From Hyphomicrobiales bacterium (GTDB lineage: Bacteria > Pseudomonadota > Alphaproteobacteria > Rhizobiales > Rhizobiaceae): 64,000 nucleotides of DNA. A program made the position numbers and the translations under genes. This document shows positions 30,713 through 39,808 of this stretch, piece after piece; position 1 is the first letter of the stretch, and each line of letters begins with the position of its first letter. The stretch lies in the NCBI GenBank assembly GCA_900466605.1, contig UBMU01000011.1:62001-126000 (forward strand). Direction: 5' to 3'. Below the pieces are notes generated by a model. That model saw only the letters and a list, made by a program, of their open reading frames with translations, was not told the DNA's origin and ran no database searches.

Positions 30713-31789
30713 TTATGATGCGACCGGCTTGCCGTCGGCGCCGTAGGCTTGCCAGAAGTGCTGCAGGTTGAACCGCTCGATGGCGTTGTTCAGGTATTGT
30801 GGATCAAACCAGCCGTCGAGGTCGACATCGCGGCGGACAAGCCCGAATTCCTTGCTCTTGGCAGCCTGTTCTTTGTATTGCGAAACGAGAAGGTCATCGA
30901 TCAGCGGCGAGTTGCGGTAGGCAAGCGTGTCGCCCTTGAAATATTCTTCAAGGATTGGAACGGGTGTCCCCGACTTGTGCCACAGTTCCAGAAGTGCCGA
31001 GCGGTTGGGCTCGTCAGACGACCATTGCGCCGCTTTGACGAAAGCGTCGACGATCCGCTGGGTTATCTCGGGATGGGCATCAATGAATGCCTGTCGGCCG
31101 ATAATACCGGCGTTGCGCCCAAACCGCGGGTCGTCGCCCTTCGTGGTGTAGATGACGTCCGCCGCCCCCTTGGCCGCGAGGTTGATCAGCTGCGTGTCGC
31201 CGAAGGCCGCGTCGATGTCCTTGCTGGTGAGGGCTGCAACCGTGCCGGCGCCGTCGAGATTGACGACCTGTACGTCGCGCTCCTTCAACCCATGGGCTTC
31301 CAGAACCTTGATGGCAGCCAGATGGCCGTTCGTGCCGCGCTGTAGGGCTATCTTGCGGCCCTTCAGATCCGCGATCGACTTGATCCCCGAGTCCTTCGCA
31401 ACCGCCAGGTACAGCGGCTTTCTGGCGCCGCTTGCCAGCAGATACTTGGTTTTCAGCCCGTTGGCGCGACCGATCAGCGCTGGGAGATCGCCCTGATAGG
31501 CGAAGTCGAGCTGATCGTTGGCAAAGCCTTCGTTGACAGCCGGGCCAGCGCCCTTGAAGAAAGTCCATTCGATCTTGATGTTCGGATCCTTGGCAAACTC
31601 CTTTTCCAGAAATTCGCCGGCTCGTGCCGTCGCGGCAGACGTACCTTCCGCGTAAGGGCGATTGTCGACGCCGATCGCGGCATAGCCGACGTGAATGACC
31701 AGCGGCTCGTCTGCCCGCACCGCAACCGGCGCGGCGACAAGGATCAGGGCGAGGCCAGCGGCCACGCGTGACAGGAATGCGCGTTTCAT
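30713..31789 (-). CDS. ABC transporter substrate-binding protein (SsuA/TauA type)
   Basis: A 358-residue periplasmic protein with a signal peptide (LSRVAAGLALILVAAPVAVRA, cut before DEP). Family motifs are VIHVGYAAIG near the N-terminus, QLDFAYQGDLPALIGRANG, and LKGRKIALQRGTNGHLAAIKVLE for the second lobe. It resembles SsuA/TauA proteins for sulfonates. Gaps of 23-24 bases separate it from its neighbours, so it is co-expressed with the ATPase and both permeases. Confidence 0.9.
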   Translation of the reverse strand: MKRAFLSRVAAGLALILVAAPVAVRADEPLVIHVGYAAIGVDNRPYAEGTSAATARAGEFLEKEFAKDPNIKIEWTFFKGAGPAVNEGFANDQLDFAYQGDLPALIGRANGLKTKYLLASGARKPLYLAVAKDSGIKSIADLKGRKIALQRGTNGHLAAIKVLEAHGLKERDVQVVNLDGAGTVAALTSKDIDAAFGDTQLINLAAKGAADVIYTTKGDDPRFGRNAGIIGRQAFIDAHPEITQRIVDAFVKAAQWSSDEPNRSALLELWHKSGTPVPILEEYFKGDTLAYRNSPLIDDLLVSQYKEQAAKSKEFGLVRRDVDLDGWFDPQYLNNAIERFNLQHFWQAYGADGKPVAS

Positions 31790-31813
31790 AGTTACTCTCC
31801 GTTTTTGTGAAGC

Positions 31814-32650
31814 TTATCTGGCCAGTGCGACCGCACGTTCGAGATGACCGCCATCATCGGCCGGCTGCGACCCTTCGGGTGCGGACTGCGGGGGCTCCCC
31901 CGTCGCATGCAGGCTCTTCAGGACGCGGTCGCGCACGTTGGCAATCTCACTGGACGTACGCCGGCGCGGACGCGCCAGCTTGACCGGTATGATCTCGCGG
32001 ATGCGGCCCGGGCGCGGCGACATGACAACGACGCGGTCCCCGAGATAAACCGCCTCTTCCACGTCATGTGTCACCAGCACCATGGTGATGTTTTCCTTGG
32101 CCCAGATCTCCTGCAGTTCGTCCTGCAGGTGCGCCTTGGTGATAGCGTCGAGCGCGCCGAAGGGCTCGTCGAGCAGAAGAACATTCGGGCGGCTAACCAG
32201 ACCGCGGGCGATACCGGCGCGCTGCGCCATACCGCCAGACAACTGGTGGGGGTAGACATTCGCAAAGCGGGAAAGCCCGACCAGTTCCAGATGTTCGCGT
32301 ACCAGCTCCGCCTTTCGCGCATTCGACAGCTTGCTGTTCAGGAGGCCAAGGGAGATGTTTTTCTCGACCGTCAGCCAGGGGAAGAGGCGCGGTTCCTGAA
32401 AAACGATGCCGCGATCAAGGCTGGGTTCGCTTACTGCTGTGCCCGCATGGTGGATGAGGCCCGATGTCGCAATATCCAGACCAGAGAAAAGGCGCAGCAA
32501 CGTCGACTTCCCGCAACCGCTGGCGCCGACAATCGTCACGAACTCACCTTCGGCGATGTCGAGGTTGATGTCGTCAAGTGCGATCAGCGGCTCCCCTTCG
32601 ATCTGGAACTGCCGCGTGACGTGCTCGACGGATAGATGCGGTCGGATCAT
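31814..32650 (-). CDS. ABC transporter ATP-binding protein (SsuB/TauB type)
   Basis: A 278-residue protein with Walker A GASGCGKST, signature LSGGMAQRAGIARGL, Walker B VLLLDEPFGALD and H-loop VTHDVEEAV, the standard set for nitrate/sulfonate/taurine importers. The C-terminus after about residue 240 is a low-complexity tail (TGEPPQSAPEGSQPADDGG). It starts 12 bases after the upstream monooxygenase gene. Confidence 0.92.
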   Translation of the reverse strand: MIRPHLSVEHVTRQFQIEGEPLIALDDINLDIAEGEFVTIVGASGCGKSTLLRLFSGLDIATSGLIHHAGTAVSEPSLDRGIVFQEPRLFPWLTVEKNISLGLLNSKLSNARKAELVREHLELVGLSRFANVYPHQLSGGMAQRAGIARGLVSRPNVLLLDEPFGALDAITKAHLQDELQEIWAKENITMVLVTHDVEEAVYLGDRVVVMSPRPGRIREIIPVKLARPRRRTSSEIANVRDRVLKSLHATGEPPQSAPEGSQPADDGGHLERAVALAR

Positions 32651-32662
32651 GTGGTTTGCCCC

Positions 32663-34018
32663 CTACTCTGCCGCGGCCTGAAAGCGCGCCGGGTGTCGGG
32701 GCACGCTGAGCCCGAGATTTTCGCGCAGCGTCCCGCCCTCGTATTCCGAGCGGAACAGGCCACGCCGCTGCAGTTCGGGCAACACCAGTTCAACGAAGTC
32801 TCGTAATCCGACCGGCAGATGCGCCGGCATGACGTTGAAGCCATCGGCGGCCCCGGTCGTGAACCATTGCTCCATCTCGTCGGCGATCCGGGTGGGGGTT
32901 CCGACAATCTGCCAATGACCCCGCGCACCTGCGACCCTCAGATAGAGCTCGCGGATCGTCAGGTTCTCGCGTCTGGCGAGATCGAGAAGCAGCTTCTGTC
33001 GGCTCTTGCTCGCGTTCGTCTCCGGCACATCAGGAATGGGACCATCGAGGGGATATTGGGAGAGATCGACGCCACCGGCCATGCCGTTCAACATCGAGAG
33101 GCCGACAACCGGATGAATGAGGTCCTGGATTTGCTGGAACTTCTCTTCAGCCTCCGCCTGCGTTCGGCCAACGACCGGGAAGATTCCCGGCATGATCTTC
33201 AGCTCTTCGGGCCGGCGCCCGTACTTGGCAAGTCGACCCTTTAGGTCGGCATAGAAGCCGCGGGCATCTTCAATTGTCTGATGCGCCGTAAAGACGACCT
33301 CCGCGGTGCGCGCGGCAAGCTCCTTGCCCGGCTCCGACGATCCCGCCTGCACGAGCACCGGCTGCCCCTGGGGCGCACGAGCAACGTTCAAAGGCCCGCG
33401 AACCTTGAAGAATTTTCCCTTGTGATTGAGGACATGCTGCTTGGCGGGATCGAAGTAGATGCCACTTTCCTTGTCACGCAGGAACGCATCCTCCTCCCAG
33501 GTGTCCCACAGTCCGCGCACGACATCGGCAAATTCCTCGGCCCGCTCATATCGTTCCGTATGGGCATAATGCTCATCACGACCGAAGTTATGCGCCTCGT
33601 GTTCGCTGGACGAGGTGACGAGGTTCCAGCCCGCGCGTCCGCCGCTGATGTGATCGAGCGAGGCAAATTTCCGCGCGATATGGTAGGGCTCGTTGTACGA
33701 GGTAGAGGCTGTGGCGACGAAACCGATGTGTTTGGTCACCGCGGCCAGAGCTGACAGCAAGGTGATCGGCTCGAACTGCGCCACGTAGCGGACAGCCGTT
33801 CTGCTGAGAGCCTCGATATCGGTACCGCGCGTTCCAACACCATCAGCCATGAAAATAAGATCGAATTTCGCCGCTTCAGCCAGCTGCGCAAGCTCGATAT
33901 AGTGAGCAAAATTGGAACCGGCATCCGCCTGCGCCTCCGGGTGCCGCCATGCGGCCACGTGATGCCCCGTCGGATACAGGAAAGCGCCAAGTTTCAGCTG
34001 TGGTCGCGCGGTACTCAT
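32663..34018 (-). CDS. Luciferase-like FMN-dependent monooxygenase (NtaA/DszA type)
   Basis: A 451-residue TIM-barrel flavoprotein. Family motifs are LGAFLYPTGHHVAAWRHP, FMADGVGTRG, STSYNEPYHIARKFASLDH and SGGRAGWNLVTSS; the C-terminal part contains VGTPTRIADEMEQWF and RRGLFRSEYEG. It is a clear paralogue of the protein at 35519. It is first in the operon with the SsuABC-type importer, suggesting that it oxidises the compound imported by that system. It is divergent from the SfnB-like gene at 34329 across a 310-base regulatory region. Confidence 0.88.
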   Translation of the reverse strand: MSTARPQLKLGAFLYPTGHHVAAWRHPEAQADAGSNFAHYIELAQLAEAAKFDLIFMADGVGTRGTDIEALSRTAVRYVAQFEPITLLSALAAVTKHIGFVATASTSYNEPYHIARKFASLDHISGGRAGWNLVTSSSEHEAHNFGRDEHYAHTERYERAEEFADVVRGLWDTWEEDAFLRDKESGIYFDPAKQHVLNHKGKFFKVRGPLNVARAPQGQPVLVQAGSSEPGKELAARTAEVVFTAHQTIEDARGFYADLKGRLAKYGRRPEELKIMPGIFPVVGRTQAEAEEKFQQIQDLIHPVVGLSMLNGMAGGVDLSQYPLDGPIPDVPETNASKSRQKLLLDLARRENLTIRELYLRVAGARGHWQIVGTPTRIADEMEQWFTTGAADGFNVMPAHLPVGLRDFVELVLPELQRRGLFRSEYEGGTLRENLGLSVPRHPARFQAAAE

Positions 34019-34073
34019 TTCAGTCTCCCTCGTCAGCGAGACGATAGGCTAACAGCAAAGATTATTATCTATA

Positions 34074-34091
34074 GAAATAGTATTCTATTTC
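34074..34091. promoter_or_regulatory. Inverted repeat, candidate operator
   Basis: GAAATAG-TATT-CTATTTC is a perfect 7-bp inverted repeat in an AT-rich stretch, 56-73 bases upstream of the leftward start. It is a plausible LysR-type or other activator site; the regulator is unknown. Confidence 0.4.
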
Positions 34092-34275
34092 ACGCAACGA
34101 TGCGGGATTTTTGCAACCGGCAATTCCGCCTTTCGAATGACGACGTTCTGCCACGGCACCTATCGAGAAGATCTGACCGTTAGCGAGATCGGCGTTCTCG
34201 TGACCTCCGAAAAGAATTTCTTTCCGTAAAATCAATCAGATATTTCTGGACTTGCGCGGTCAGCCAGCCAACCGT

Positions 34276-34314
34276 TGACGGGGAAAAGCGGGGCACAAAT
34301 CCCCTGCACCGTCA
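34276..34314 (+). promoter_or_regulatory. Stem-loop in 5' leader, just before ribosome site
   Basis: TGACGG (34276-34281) pairs with CCGTCA (34309-34314), enclosing GGGG (34290-34293) that pairs with CCCC (34301-34304). The GGGAGG ribosome site follows at 34319-34324. It could modulate translation; no known riboswitch was recognised. Confidence 0.3.
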
Positions 34315-34328
34315 TTCCGGGAGGCGAC

Positions 34329-35507
34329 ATGCCGTTCGAAACAGATACTGATGACATACTCTTGGGAAAAGCCACCGAGCTGCGCAAAGCGTTTCATCTC
34401 GATGCCGTCGAGCGAGACAAGCAGGGCGGCAGCCCCATTGAGCAGATCAGGCTGCTGAAGGCAAGCGGCCTGCCCTCGGCTCAGATCGCAAGAGAATACG
34501 GCGGTCAAGGCGCCTCATGGCTGACGATCCTGCGCATCGTCAGGGAGTTTGCCAAGACTGATGGCTCGCTCGCCCATCTCTTCGGCTATCACCACCTGCC
34601 GCTCAATCTCATTCTGTTTCGCGGTTCGCTCGCCCAGAGAGAAAAATGGCTGACCGGCTCGGCGGCCGGCAATTGGATCTGGAGCAATTCCGGCAACGCA
34701 ATGTCGAAAACGTCAACCGGTGAAAAGACGGCGACGGGCTGGATCATCAATGGCAGCCGCCCATTCTCTTCGGGCTCGCATATCGCCGATTACATTCAGA
34801 TTTCCTGGGAGAACGCCGACGGCGCCCGGCTGACCGCTGCCGTTCCCGCCGACCGCGAAGGTATTGTCATCGAACATGACTGGGACGGCATCGGACAGCG
34901 CCAGACCGGAAGCGGTACGGTGCGCTTCGTCAACCTTCAGGTTCAAGATGATGAGCTGATCAGCTCGCCCGACGTGCTATTGACGCCCTATGCGTCACTG
35001 ACATCACTCCTCCAGCAGAGCGTTTTGCTGAATGTCTTCGTCGGTAGCGCGCAAGGAATATTGGAGGAAGGCCGCGCCTACACGACGACGAATTCACGCC
35101 CTTGGATCTATTCCGGAGTCGACCGCCACATCGACGACCCCTGGATCAAGCGCCAATATGGCGACCTCTATATCCGCACGCTGGCAGCAACCGAGCTCGC
35201 GGACAAGGCAGCCCGCAGCCTCGACGCAGCTTACGCCCAAGGGCCTTCGCTGAGCGCTGCTGACCGTGGCGCAGCTGCGATCGATATCGCGACCGCCAAC
35301 GTCTATGCCGGCGAAGTCGGCCTTGCCGTCTCCAGTGAGATCTTCGAGGTCATGGGGTCGCGCTCGGCCACCAATGCCAACGGCTTCGACCGCTTCTGGC
35401 GCAATGTCAGGACCCACACACTTCACAATCCCGCCGAGTACAAGAAGCGCACCGTCGGCACCTGGCTGCTGACGGGCGAACCTCCTGTACCTGCCATCTA
35501 TCGCTGA
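34329..35507 (+). CDS. SfnB/DszC-type flavin-dependent oxidoreductase
   Basis: The ATG at 34329 follows GGGAGG and gives 392 residues. The acyl-CoA dehydrogenase fold is recognised by VERDKQGGSPIEQIRLLKASGL, DWDGIGQRQTGSGTVRF and EIFEVMGSRSATNANGFDRFW, with the C-terminal RNVRTHTLHNPAEYK typical of SfnB/DszC proteins. It probably acts as a flavin-dependent monooxygenase on sulfur compounds, not as a true acyl-CoA dehydrogenase. It is paralogous to the protein at 37243. The DszA-type gene follows after 11 bases. Confidence 0.88.
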   Translation: MPFETDTDDILLGKATELRKAFHLDAVERDKQGGSPIEQIRLLKASGLPSAQIAREYGGQGASWLTILRIVREFAKTDGSLAHLFGYHHLPLNLILFRGSLAQREKWLTGSAAGNWIWSNSGNAMSKTSTGEKTATGWIINGSRPFSSGSHIADYIQISWENADGARLTAAVPADREGIVIEHDWDGIGQRQTGSGTVRFVNLQVQDDELISSPDVLLTPYASLTSLLQQSVLLNVFVGSAQGILEEGRAYTTTNSRPWIYSGVDRHIDDPWIKRQYGDLYIRTLAATELADKAARSLDAAYAQGPSLSAADRGAAAIDIATANVYAGEVGLAVSSEIFEVMGSRSATNANGFDRFWRNVRTHTLHNPAEYKKRTVGTWLLTGEPPVPAIYR

Positions 35508-35518
35508 GAGGAACTGCA

Positions 35519-36877
35519 ATGGCGAGACGCAAGGACAAGATCAAGCTCGGCGCTTTTCTGCTTTTTACAGGCCACCACGTCGCCGCGTGGCGTCATCCGA
35601 ACGCATCCGTTGGCACCGAGTTCGAAAATTACCTTGAACTGGCAAAGCTCGCCGAGGCAGCGAAGTTCGACACGATCTTCTTCGCAGATGGCGTGGCAGC
35701 GCGCATCAAGGACGTCGAAGCGGCTAGCCGCAAGGCCCATAGCGGCGTCTATCCCTTCGAGCCGATCACCCTTCTATCAGCCTTGTCATCGGTCACTCGC
35801 AATATCGGGCTGATCGCCACCGCCTCGACGAGCTACTCCGATCCCTACAATCTCGCCCGCCAGTTTGCGTCTCTCGACCGGCTGAGCGGCGGCCGCGCCG
35901 GCTGGAATCTGGTTACCTCCTCCGATCCCGACGCGGCCTATAATTTCGGCCACGAGACGCAGGTCCTCCATTCCGACCGCTATAGCAGAGCCGAGGAGTT
36001 TGCCGATGTCGTGCTCGGCCTCTGGGACAGCTGGGAGGACGACGCATTCCTGCGCGACCGCCAGAGTGGTCGCTACTTCGATCCGGCCAAGCTGCATCGC
36101 CTTGATCACAGCGGCACGCATTTCAAGGTCCGCGGCCCGCTCAACATTCCACGCTCGCCGCAGGGGCGACCCGTGGTCGTACAGGCAGGCGCCTCCGAAC
36201 CCGGCAAGGAGCTTGCCGCCCGCACGGCCGAAGCTATTTTTGCTGCCCAAATCACCCTGGAGGAGGCCACCAGCTTCTATGCCGACGTCAAAGGGCGGCT
36301 TGCCAAATACGGTCGCTCACACGACGACCTTAAGGTGCTGCCCGGTATTTTCCCCGTCGTCGGCCGCACGCAATCAGAGGCGCAGGAAAAATTTGAATCC
36401 CTCCAGGAGCTCATCCAGCCCGAGGTCGGACTGAACCTGATTTCCCAACTCTCCGGCGTCGACCTTCGCGACTATCCGCTGGACGGGCCGGTACCGGAAA
36501 ATCCGCCTTCGACAAATGCCGGCAAAAGCCGGCAAGCGCTGGTTCTGGATCTTGCCCGCCGCGAGAATCTCTCGATCCGGCAGCTCTATCTCCGTATTGC
36601 CGGTGCGCGCGGCCACTGGCAGGTGGTCGGCACGCCCACCGAGATCGCCGATGCGCTGGAAGAGCGCTTCGAGAACTATGGTGCCGACGGCTTCAATATC
36701 ATGGCGCCGATCATGCCAGGTGGACTTGCGGACTTCATCGAGCTTGTCGTGCCGGAACTACGCCGGCGTGGTCTCTTCCGCCATGAATACGAGGGCACCA
36801 CGCTGCGTCAAAACCTCGGCCTCAAACGCCCCGCAAACAGCCGTGCCATCAATCGCGGCGCGGTCGCCGCTGAGTAA
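35519..36877 (+). CDS. Luciferase-like FMN-dependent monooxygenase (NtaA/DszA type)
   Basis: A 452-residue protein with GAGGAA before the ATG. Motifs are LGAFLLFTGHHVAAWRHP, FFADGVAARIKD, STSYSDPYNLARQFASLDRLSGG and AGWNLVTSS. It is nearly parallel along its length to the protein at 32663, which suggests a duplicated gene on opposite sides of one control region. It would use reduced FMN and probably acts after, or together with, the SfnB-like protein encoded just upstream. Confidence 0.88.
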   Translation: MARRKDKIKLGAFLLFTGHHVAAWRHPNASVGTEFENYLELAKLAEAAKFDTIFFADGVAARIKDVEAASRKAHSGVYPFEPITLLSALSSVTRNIGLIATASTSYSDPYNLARQFASLDRLSGGRAGWNLVTSSDPDAAYNFGHETQVLHSDRYSRAEEFADVVLGLWDSWEDDAFLRDRQSGRYFDPAKLHRLDHSGTHFKVRGPLNIPRSPQGRPVVVQAGASEPGKELAARTAEAIFAAQITLEEATSFYADVKGRLAKYGRSHDDLKVLPGIFPVVGRTQSEAQEKFESLQELIQPEVGLNLISQLSGVDLRDYPLDGPVPENPPSTNAGKSRQALVLDLARRENLSIRQLYLRIAGARGHWQVVGTPTEIADALEERFENYGADGFNIMAPIMPGGLADFIELVVPELRRRGLFRHEYEGTTLRQNLGLKRPANSRAINRGAVAAE

Positions 36878-36887
36878 GGAGAACAGC

Positions 36888-37229
36888 ATGAGCCGCGACA
36901 AGCTTTTTCTGATCGCACCCGGATTTACGGACCCAAAGCGCCCGGGGCAGACCTTCGTCTGCCCGTACTGCAATGCGATCGAGGGGCTGCTTTCAAGCTT
37001 CCCGGAGCTTGCCGGCCGGATCGACGTCGAACGCGTTCCCTTCCCTCGCCCGCGCACGCGTGTGATCGAGACAGTGGGCGCGGAGAACCAGTCCTTGCCT
37101 GTGCTGGTCCTCGCATCCAACGCGCCGCCTGATGCTGCGGACTGGAAAGGCAAGCGTTTCGTTACCAGCACCAGTCGCATTCTCGACCTGCTAGCCGAGC
37201 GACATGGTTTCCCACGACTTCACGACTGA
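36888..37229 (+). CDS. DUF3088 family small protein with CxxC
   Basis: The ATG at 36888 follows AAGGAG and gives 113 residues. The opening FLIAPGFTDPKRPGQTFVCPYC and the ENQSLPVLVLAS segment match DUF3088 as I know it. The CPYC pair (C25, C28) near the N-terminus suggests a thioredoxin- or glutaredoxin-like fold. No function is established. Its place between two SfnB/DszA-type pairs suggests a redox or sulfur-handling role in the same pathway. Confidence 0.8.
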   Translation: MSRDKLFLIAPGFTDPKRPGQTFVCPYCNAIEGLLSSFPELAGRIDVERVPFPRPRTRVIETVGAENQSLPVLVLASNAPPDAADWKGKRFVTSTSRILDLLAERHGFPRLHD

Positions 37230-37242
37230 CGGAGGAAAGACG

Positions 37243-38463
37243 ATGACCGTAAAGCCCTCAGGCTTCGAACCCGCCCCATTTCCTCCCGCCCTCTTCGAGC
37301 CAGACCAGACCGACCCCTATCTCGCCAAGGCAATCGAACTCAGAAACATCTTCGCCGTAGATGCCGTCGAGCGGGATCAACAGGGTGGCCGCCCGATCGA
37401 GCAGGTCAGGCTGCTCAAGGAAAGCGGTCTCGTCAATCTGCTTATTCCAAGAGAACTCGGCGGCGAAGGACAGCCCTACTCCACGGCGCTTCGCATCGTG
37501 CGCGAATTCGCCAAGGTCGACGGTTCGATCGCCCATCTCTTCGGGTACCATTTCAGTCCCATCCAGAATGCCCTGACGAGCGCGCGCGACGAAAGGTCGA
37601 CTGCAATTCTGCGGCAATCGGCCGAAGGCCGCTGGTTCTGGGGGAACACCACAAACAGCTTTTCCAAGAGCCTCTTCGGCAAAAAGATCGAAGGTGGCGT
37701 TTTGTTGAACGGCTATCGGCCATTCGCCTCCGGCTCACATGTTGCCGACTATCTGATGGTCGCATGGGAAGATGAGCAGACGAACGCTCGCAGCTTTGCC
37801 TACATTCCCGCCAACCGTACCGGGATCACCATCGCGGACGATTGGGACGGCATCGGCCAACGTCAGACCGGCAGCGGCCGCGTCTTCTACAAGGATGTCA
37901 CAGTCGAGGACGGCGAGATCCTGTCGGAGCGTCCGAGGGATCCGAGCGCCCTCCTGATACCCCAGCAGCAGCAGAGTGTTCTTCTCAACGTCTTTATCGG
38001 CAGCGCGCAAGGCGCTCTGATTGCCGCGCGAGACTACACCGTCACGAAGTCGCGCCCGTGGATCTATTCCGGTGTCGAACGCCACTCGGACGATCCCTGG
38101 ATCAAGCGGCAGTACGGTGAGCTCTGGACAAAGGTACAGGCCGCGACAGCACTGGCCGATAGAGCCGCGGTCGCCATCGATGCGGCCTATGCCAAAGGTT
38201 CAGGACTGACCGCGGAAGAGCGCGGCGCCACGGCGATCGCGGTAGCCTCCGCCAATGTGCTGGCAGGCAAGGTGGCACTCGACGTCACCAGCGAGATATT
38301 CGAGGTCATGGGTGCCCGCTCCGCCGTGCGCCCTTACGGTCTCGATCGCTTCTGGCGCAATGTCCGCATCCACACGCTCCACAATCCCGCCGAATACAAG
38401 ACACGCAATGTGGGCTCCTGGTTCCTGACCGACGATTATCCCGAGCCGGGTGTCTTCCAATGA
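37243..38463 (+). CDS. SfnB/DszC-type flavin-dependent oxidoreductase
   Basis: The ATG at 37243 follows GGAGGAAA and gives 406 residues. Key segments are VERDQQGGRPIEQVRLLKESGL, DDWDGIGQRQTGSGRVFY, EIFEVMGARSAVRPYGLDRFW and RNVRIHTLHNPAEYK. It is a close paralogue of the protein at 34329 with about 14 extra N-terminal residues. It overlaps the next monooxygenase gene by four bases, repeating the SfnB-DszA order of the preceding pair. Confidence 0.88.
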   Translation: MTVKPSGFEPAPFPPALFEPDQTDPYLAKAIELRNIFAVDAVERDQQGGRPIEQVRLLKESGLVNLLIPRELGGEGQPYSTALRIVREFAKVDGSIAHLFGYHFSPIQNALTSARDERSTAILRQSAEGRWFWGNTTNSFSKSLFGKKIEGGVLLNGYRPFASGSHVADYLMVAWEDEQTNARSFAYIPANRTGITIADDWDGIGQRQTGSGRVFYKDVTVEDGEILSERPRDPSALLIPQQQQSVLLNVFIGSAQGALIAARDYTVTKSRPWIYSGVERHSDDPWIKRQYGELWTKVQAATALADRAAVAIDAAYAKGSGLTAEERGATAIAVASANVLAGKVALDVTSEIFEVMGARSAVRPYGLDRFWRNVRIHTLHNPAEYKTRNVGSWFLTDDYPEPGVFQ

Positions 38464-39785
38464 GCGGGCGGCAGCTTCATCTCAACATTAACATCCTGCA
38501 CTCAGGGTTTTCCCCCGCCGCGTGGCGAATGGAAGGCAGCGATCCGCGCGCCTCCTTCGACATCAACCACTACATCAAGGTAGCGAAGATCGCAGAGCGG
38601 GGCACCTTCGACGCTGTCTTCCTTGCCGATCAGGCGGCGATATCGGACCGGATCGATTTCCGGCCACTCACTTCGCTGGAGCCGACCATCGTGCTTGCGC
38701 TCATCGCTGCCAACACGGAACGGATCGGGCTGATCGGCACCGCCTCGACCACCTACAACGAGCCTTACAACATCGCCCGGCGCTTCGCGACGCTCGACCA
38801 TGCGAGTGGTGGGCGCGCAGGCTGGAACATCGTTACCAGCGCCGACTTGGCGCAGAGCAAAAACTTTGGCCTTGAAAAACCTGTGGCCCACGCAAGCCGC
38901 TACGAACGCGCCAGCGAATTTGCAGCGGTCGTCAAGGCACTCTGGGACAGCTGGGAGGAGGAGGCGTTCATCGGCGACGCCACGACCGGGCGCTTCGTCG
39001 ATGCCGGCCGCGTCCACCCGATCGCTCATAGCGGCAAGCATTTTTCGGTACATGGCCCACACAATATCCCGCGCCCACCACAGGGCCACCCGGTGCTCGT
39101 GCAGGCGGGCGGCTCGGATGACGGGCGAGAACTCGCCGCCCAGCATACCGAAGCCGTCTTCTCCGCTTCGCAGTCCTTCGCTGAGTCGCTGGATTATGCG
39201 AAAGACCTGCGCCGCCGCGCCGCCCGCTATGGCCGCCCGGACAACAGTATCCTTGTGCTTGCGGGCCTTGCCACCATCATTGGCAGCACCGAAGCGGAGG
39301 CCAAGCACCGGCAGGAGGAACTGCGCGACCTGATCCCGCTTGAATACAGCCTTGCACGGCTGGCCGGCGTGCTGCAGGTCGATCAGAAGAGGCTCCAACT
39401 CGATGCTCTACTGCCGGACGACATACCGCTGCCCGCCGACGGCGGGCACACATTCTTCCGCGCCACATTGGCGCTCGCAAGACGGGAAGGATTGACCGTT
39501 CGAGGCCTGATCCGCGCGCTCAACGGCGGCACCGGACATCGCACGATTGTCGGCACGCCTGATGGCATCGCTGACGATATCGAGACATGGTTCAGCGCCG
39601 GTGCGGCGGATGGTTTCAACTTGATGCCGGATGTGTTGCCGCATGGGCTCGATGTCTTCGTCGAGGAAGTCGTTCCGATCCTGCGCCGCCGGGGTTTGTT
39701 CAGGCACGAATATACCGGTCGGACACTGCGCGACCATCTTGGTCTGACACGGCCGCATAACCCCTACGCTACGGCAGCAGAATGA
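38460..39785 (+). CDS. Luciferase-like FMN-dependent monooxygenase (NtaA/DszA type)
   Basis: A 441-residue protein with NINILHSGFSPAAWR, FLADQAAISDR, STTYNEPYNIARRFATLDH and SGGRAGWNIVTSA. The N-terminus differs from the LGAF-type paralogues (32663, 35519), so it is a distinct branch with a probably different substrate. It is translationally coupled to the SfnB-like gene upstream, and the nitroreductase gene starts 23 bases later. Confidence 0.87.
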   Translation: MSGRQLHLNINILHSGFSPAAWRMEGSDPRASFDINHYIKVAKIAERGTFDAVFLADQAAISDRIDFRPLTSLEPTIVLALIAANTERIGLIGTASTTYNEPYNIARRFATLDHASGGRAGWNIVTSADLAQSKNFGLEKPVAHASRYERASEFAAVVKALWDSWEEEAFIGDATTGRFVDAGRVHPIAHSGKHFSVHGPHNIPRPPQGHPVLVQAGGSDDGRELAAQHTEAVFSASQSFAESLDYAKDLRRRAARYGRPDNSILVLAGLATIIGSTEAEAKHRQEELRDLIPLEYSLARLAGVLQVDQKRLQLDALLPDDIPLPADGGHTFFRATLALARREGLTVRGLIRALNGGTGHRTIVGTPDGIADDIETWFSAGAADGFNLMPDVLPHGLDVFVEEVVPILRRRGLFRHEYTGRTLRDHLGLTRPHNPYATAAE

Positions 39786-39808
39786 CGGCCCCATAAAAGG
39801 AAATCTCC

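Larger units (their letters stand above)
34019..34328. promoter_or_regulatory. Divergent control region of two sulfur operons
   Basis: This 310-base region separates the leftward monooxygenase/SsuABC operon from the rightward SfnB-DszA operon. It is AT-rich at 34050-34095 and around 34200-34245. It holds the inverted repeat at 34074-34091 and the stem-loop at 34276-34314. No small gene is convincing. Confidence 0.6.

Noticed and set aside
32663..36877. Possibility that the opposing monooxygenases mark an inverted-repeat mobile element
   Set aside because: Similarity is at the protein level between paralogues; no transposase or terminal repeats were seen.
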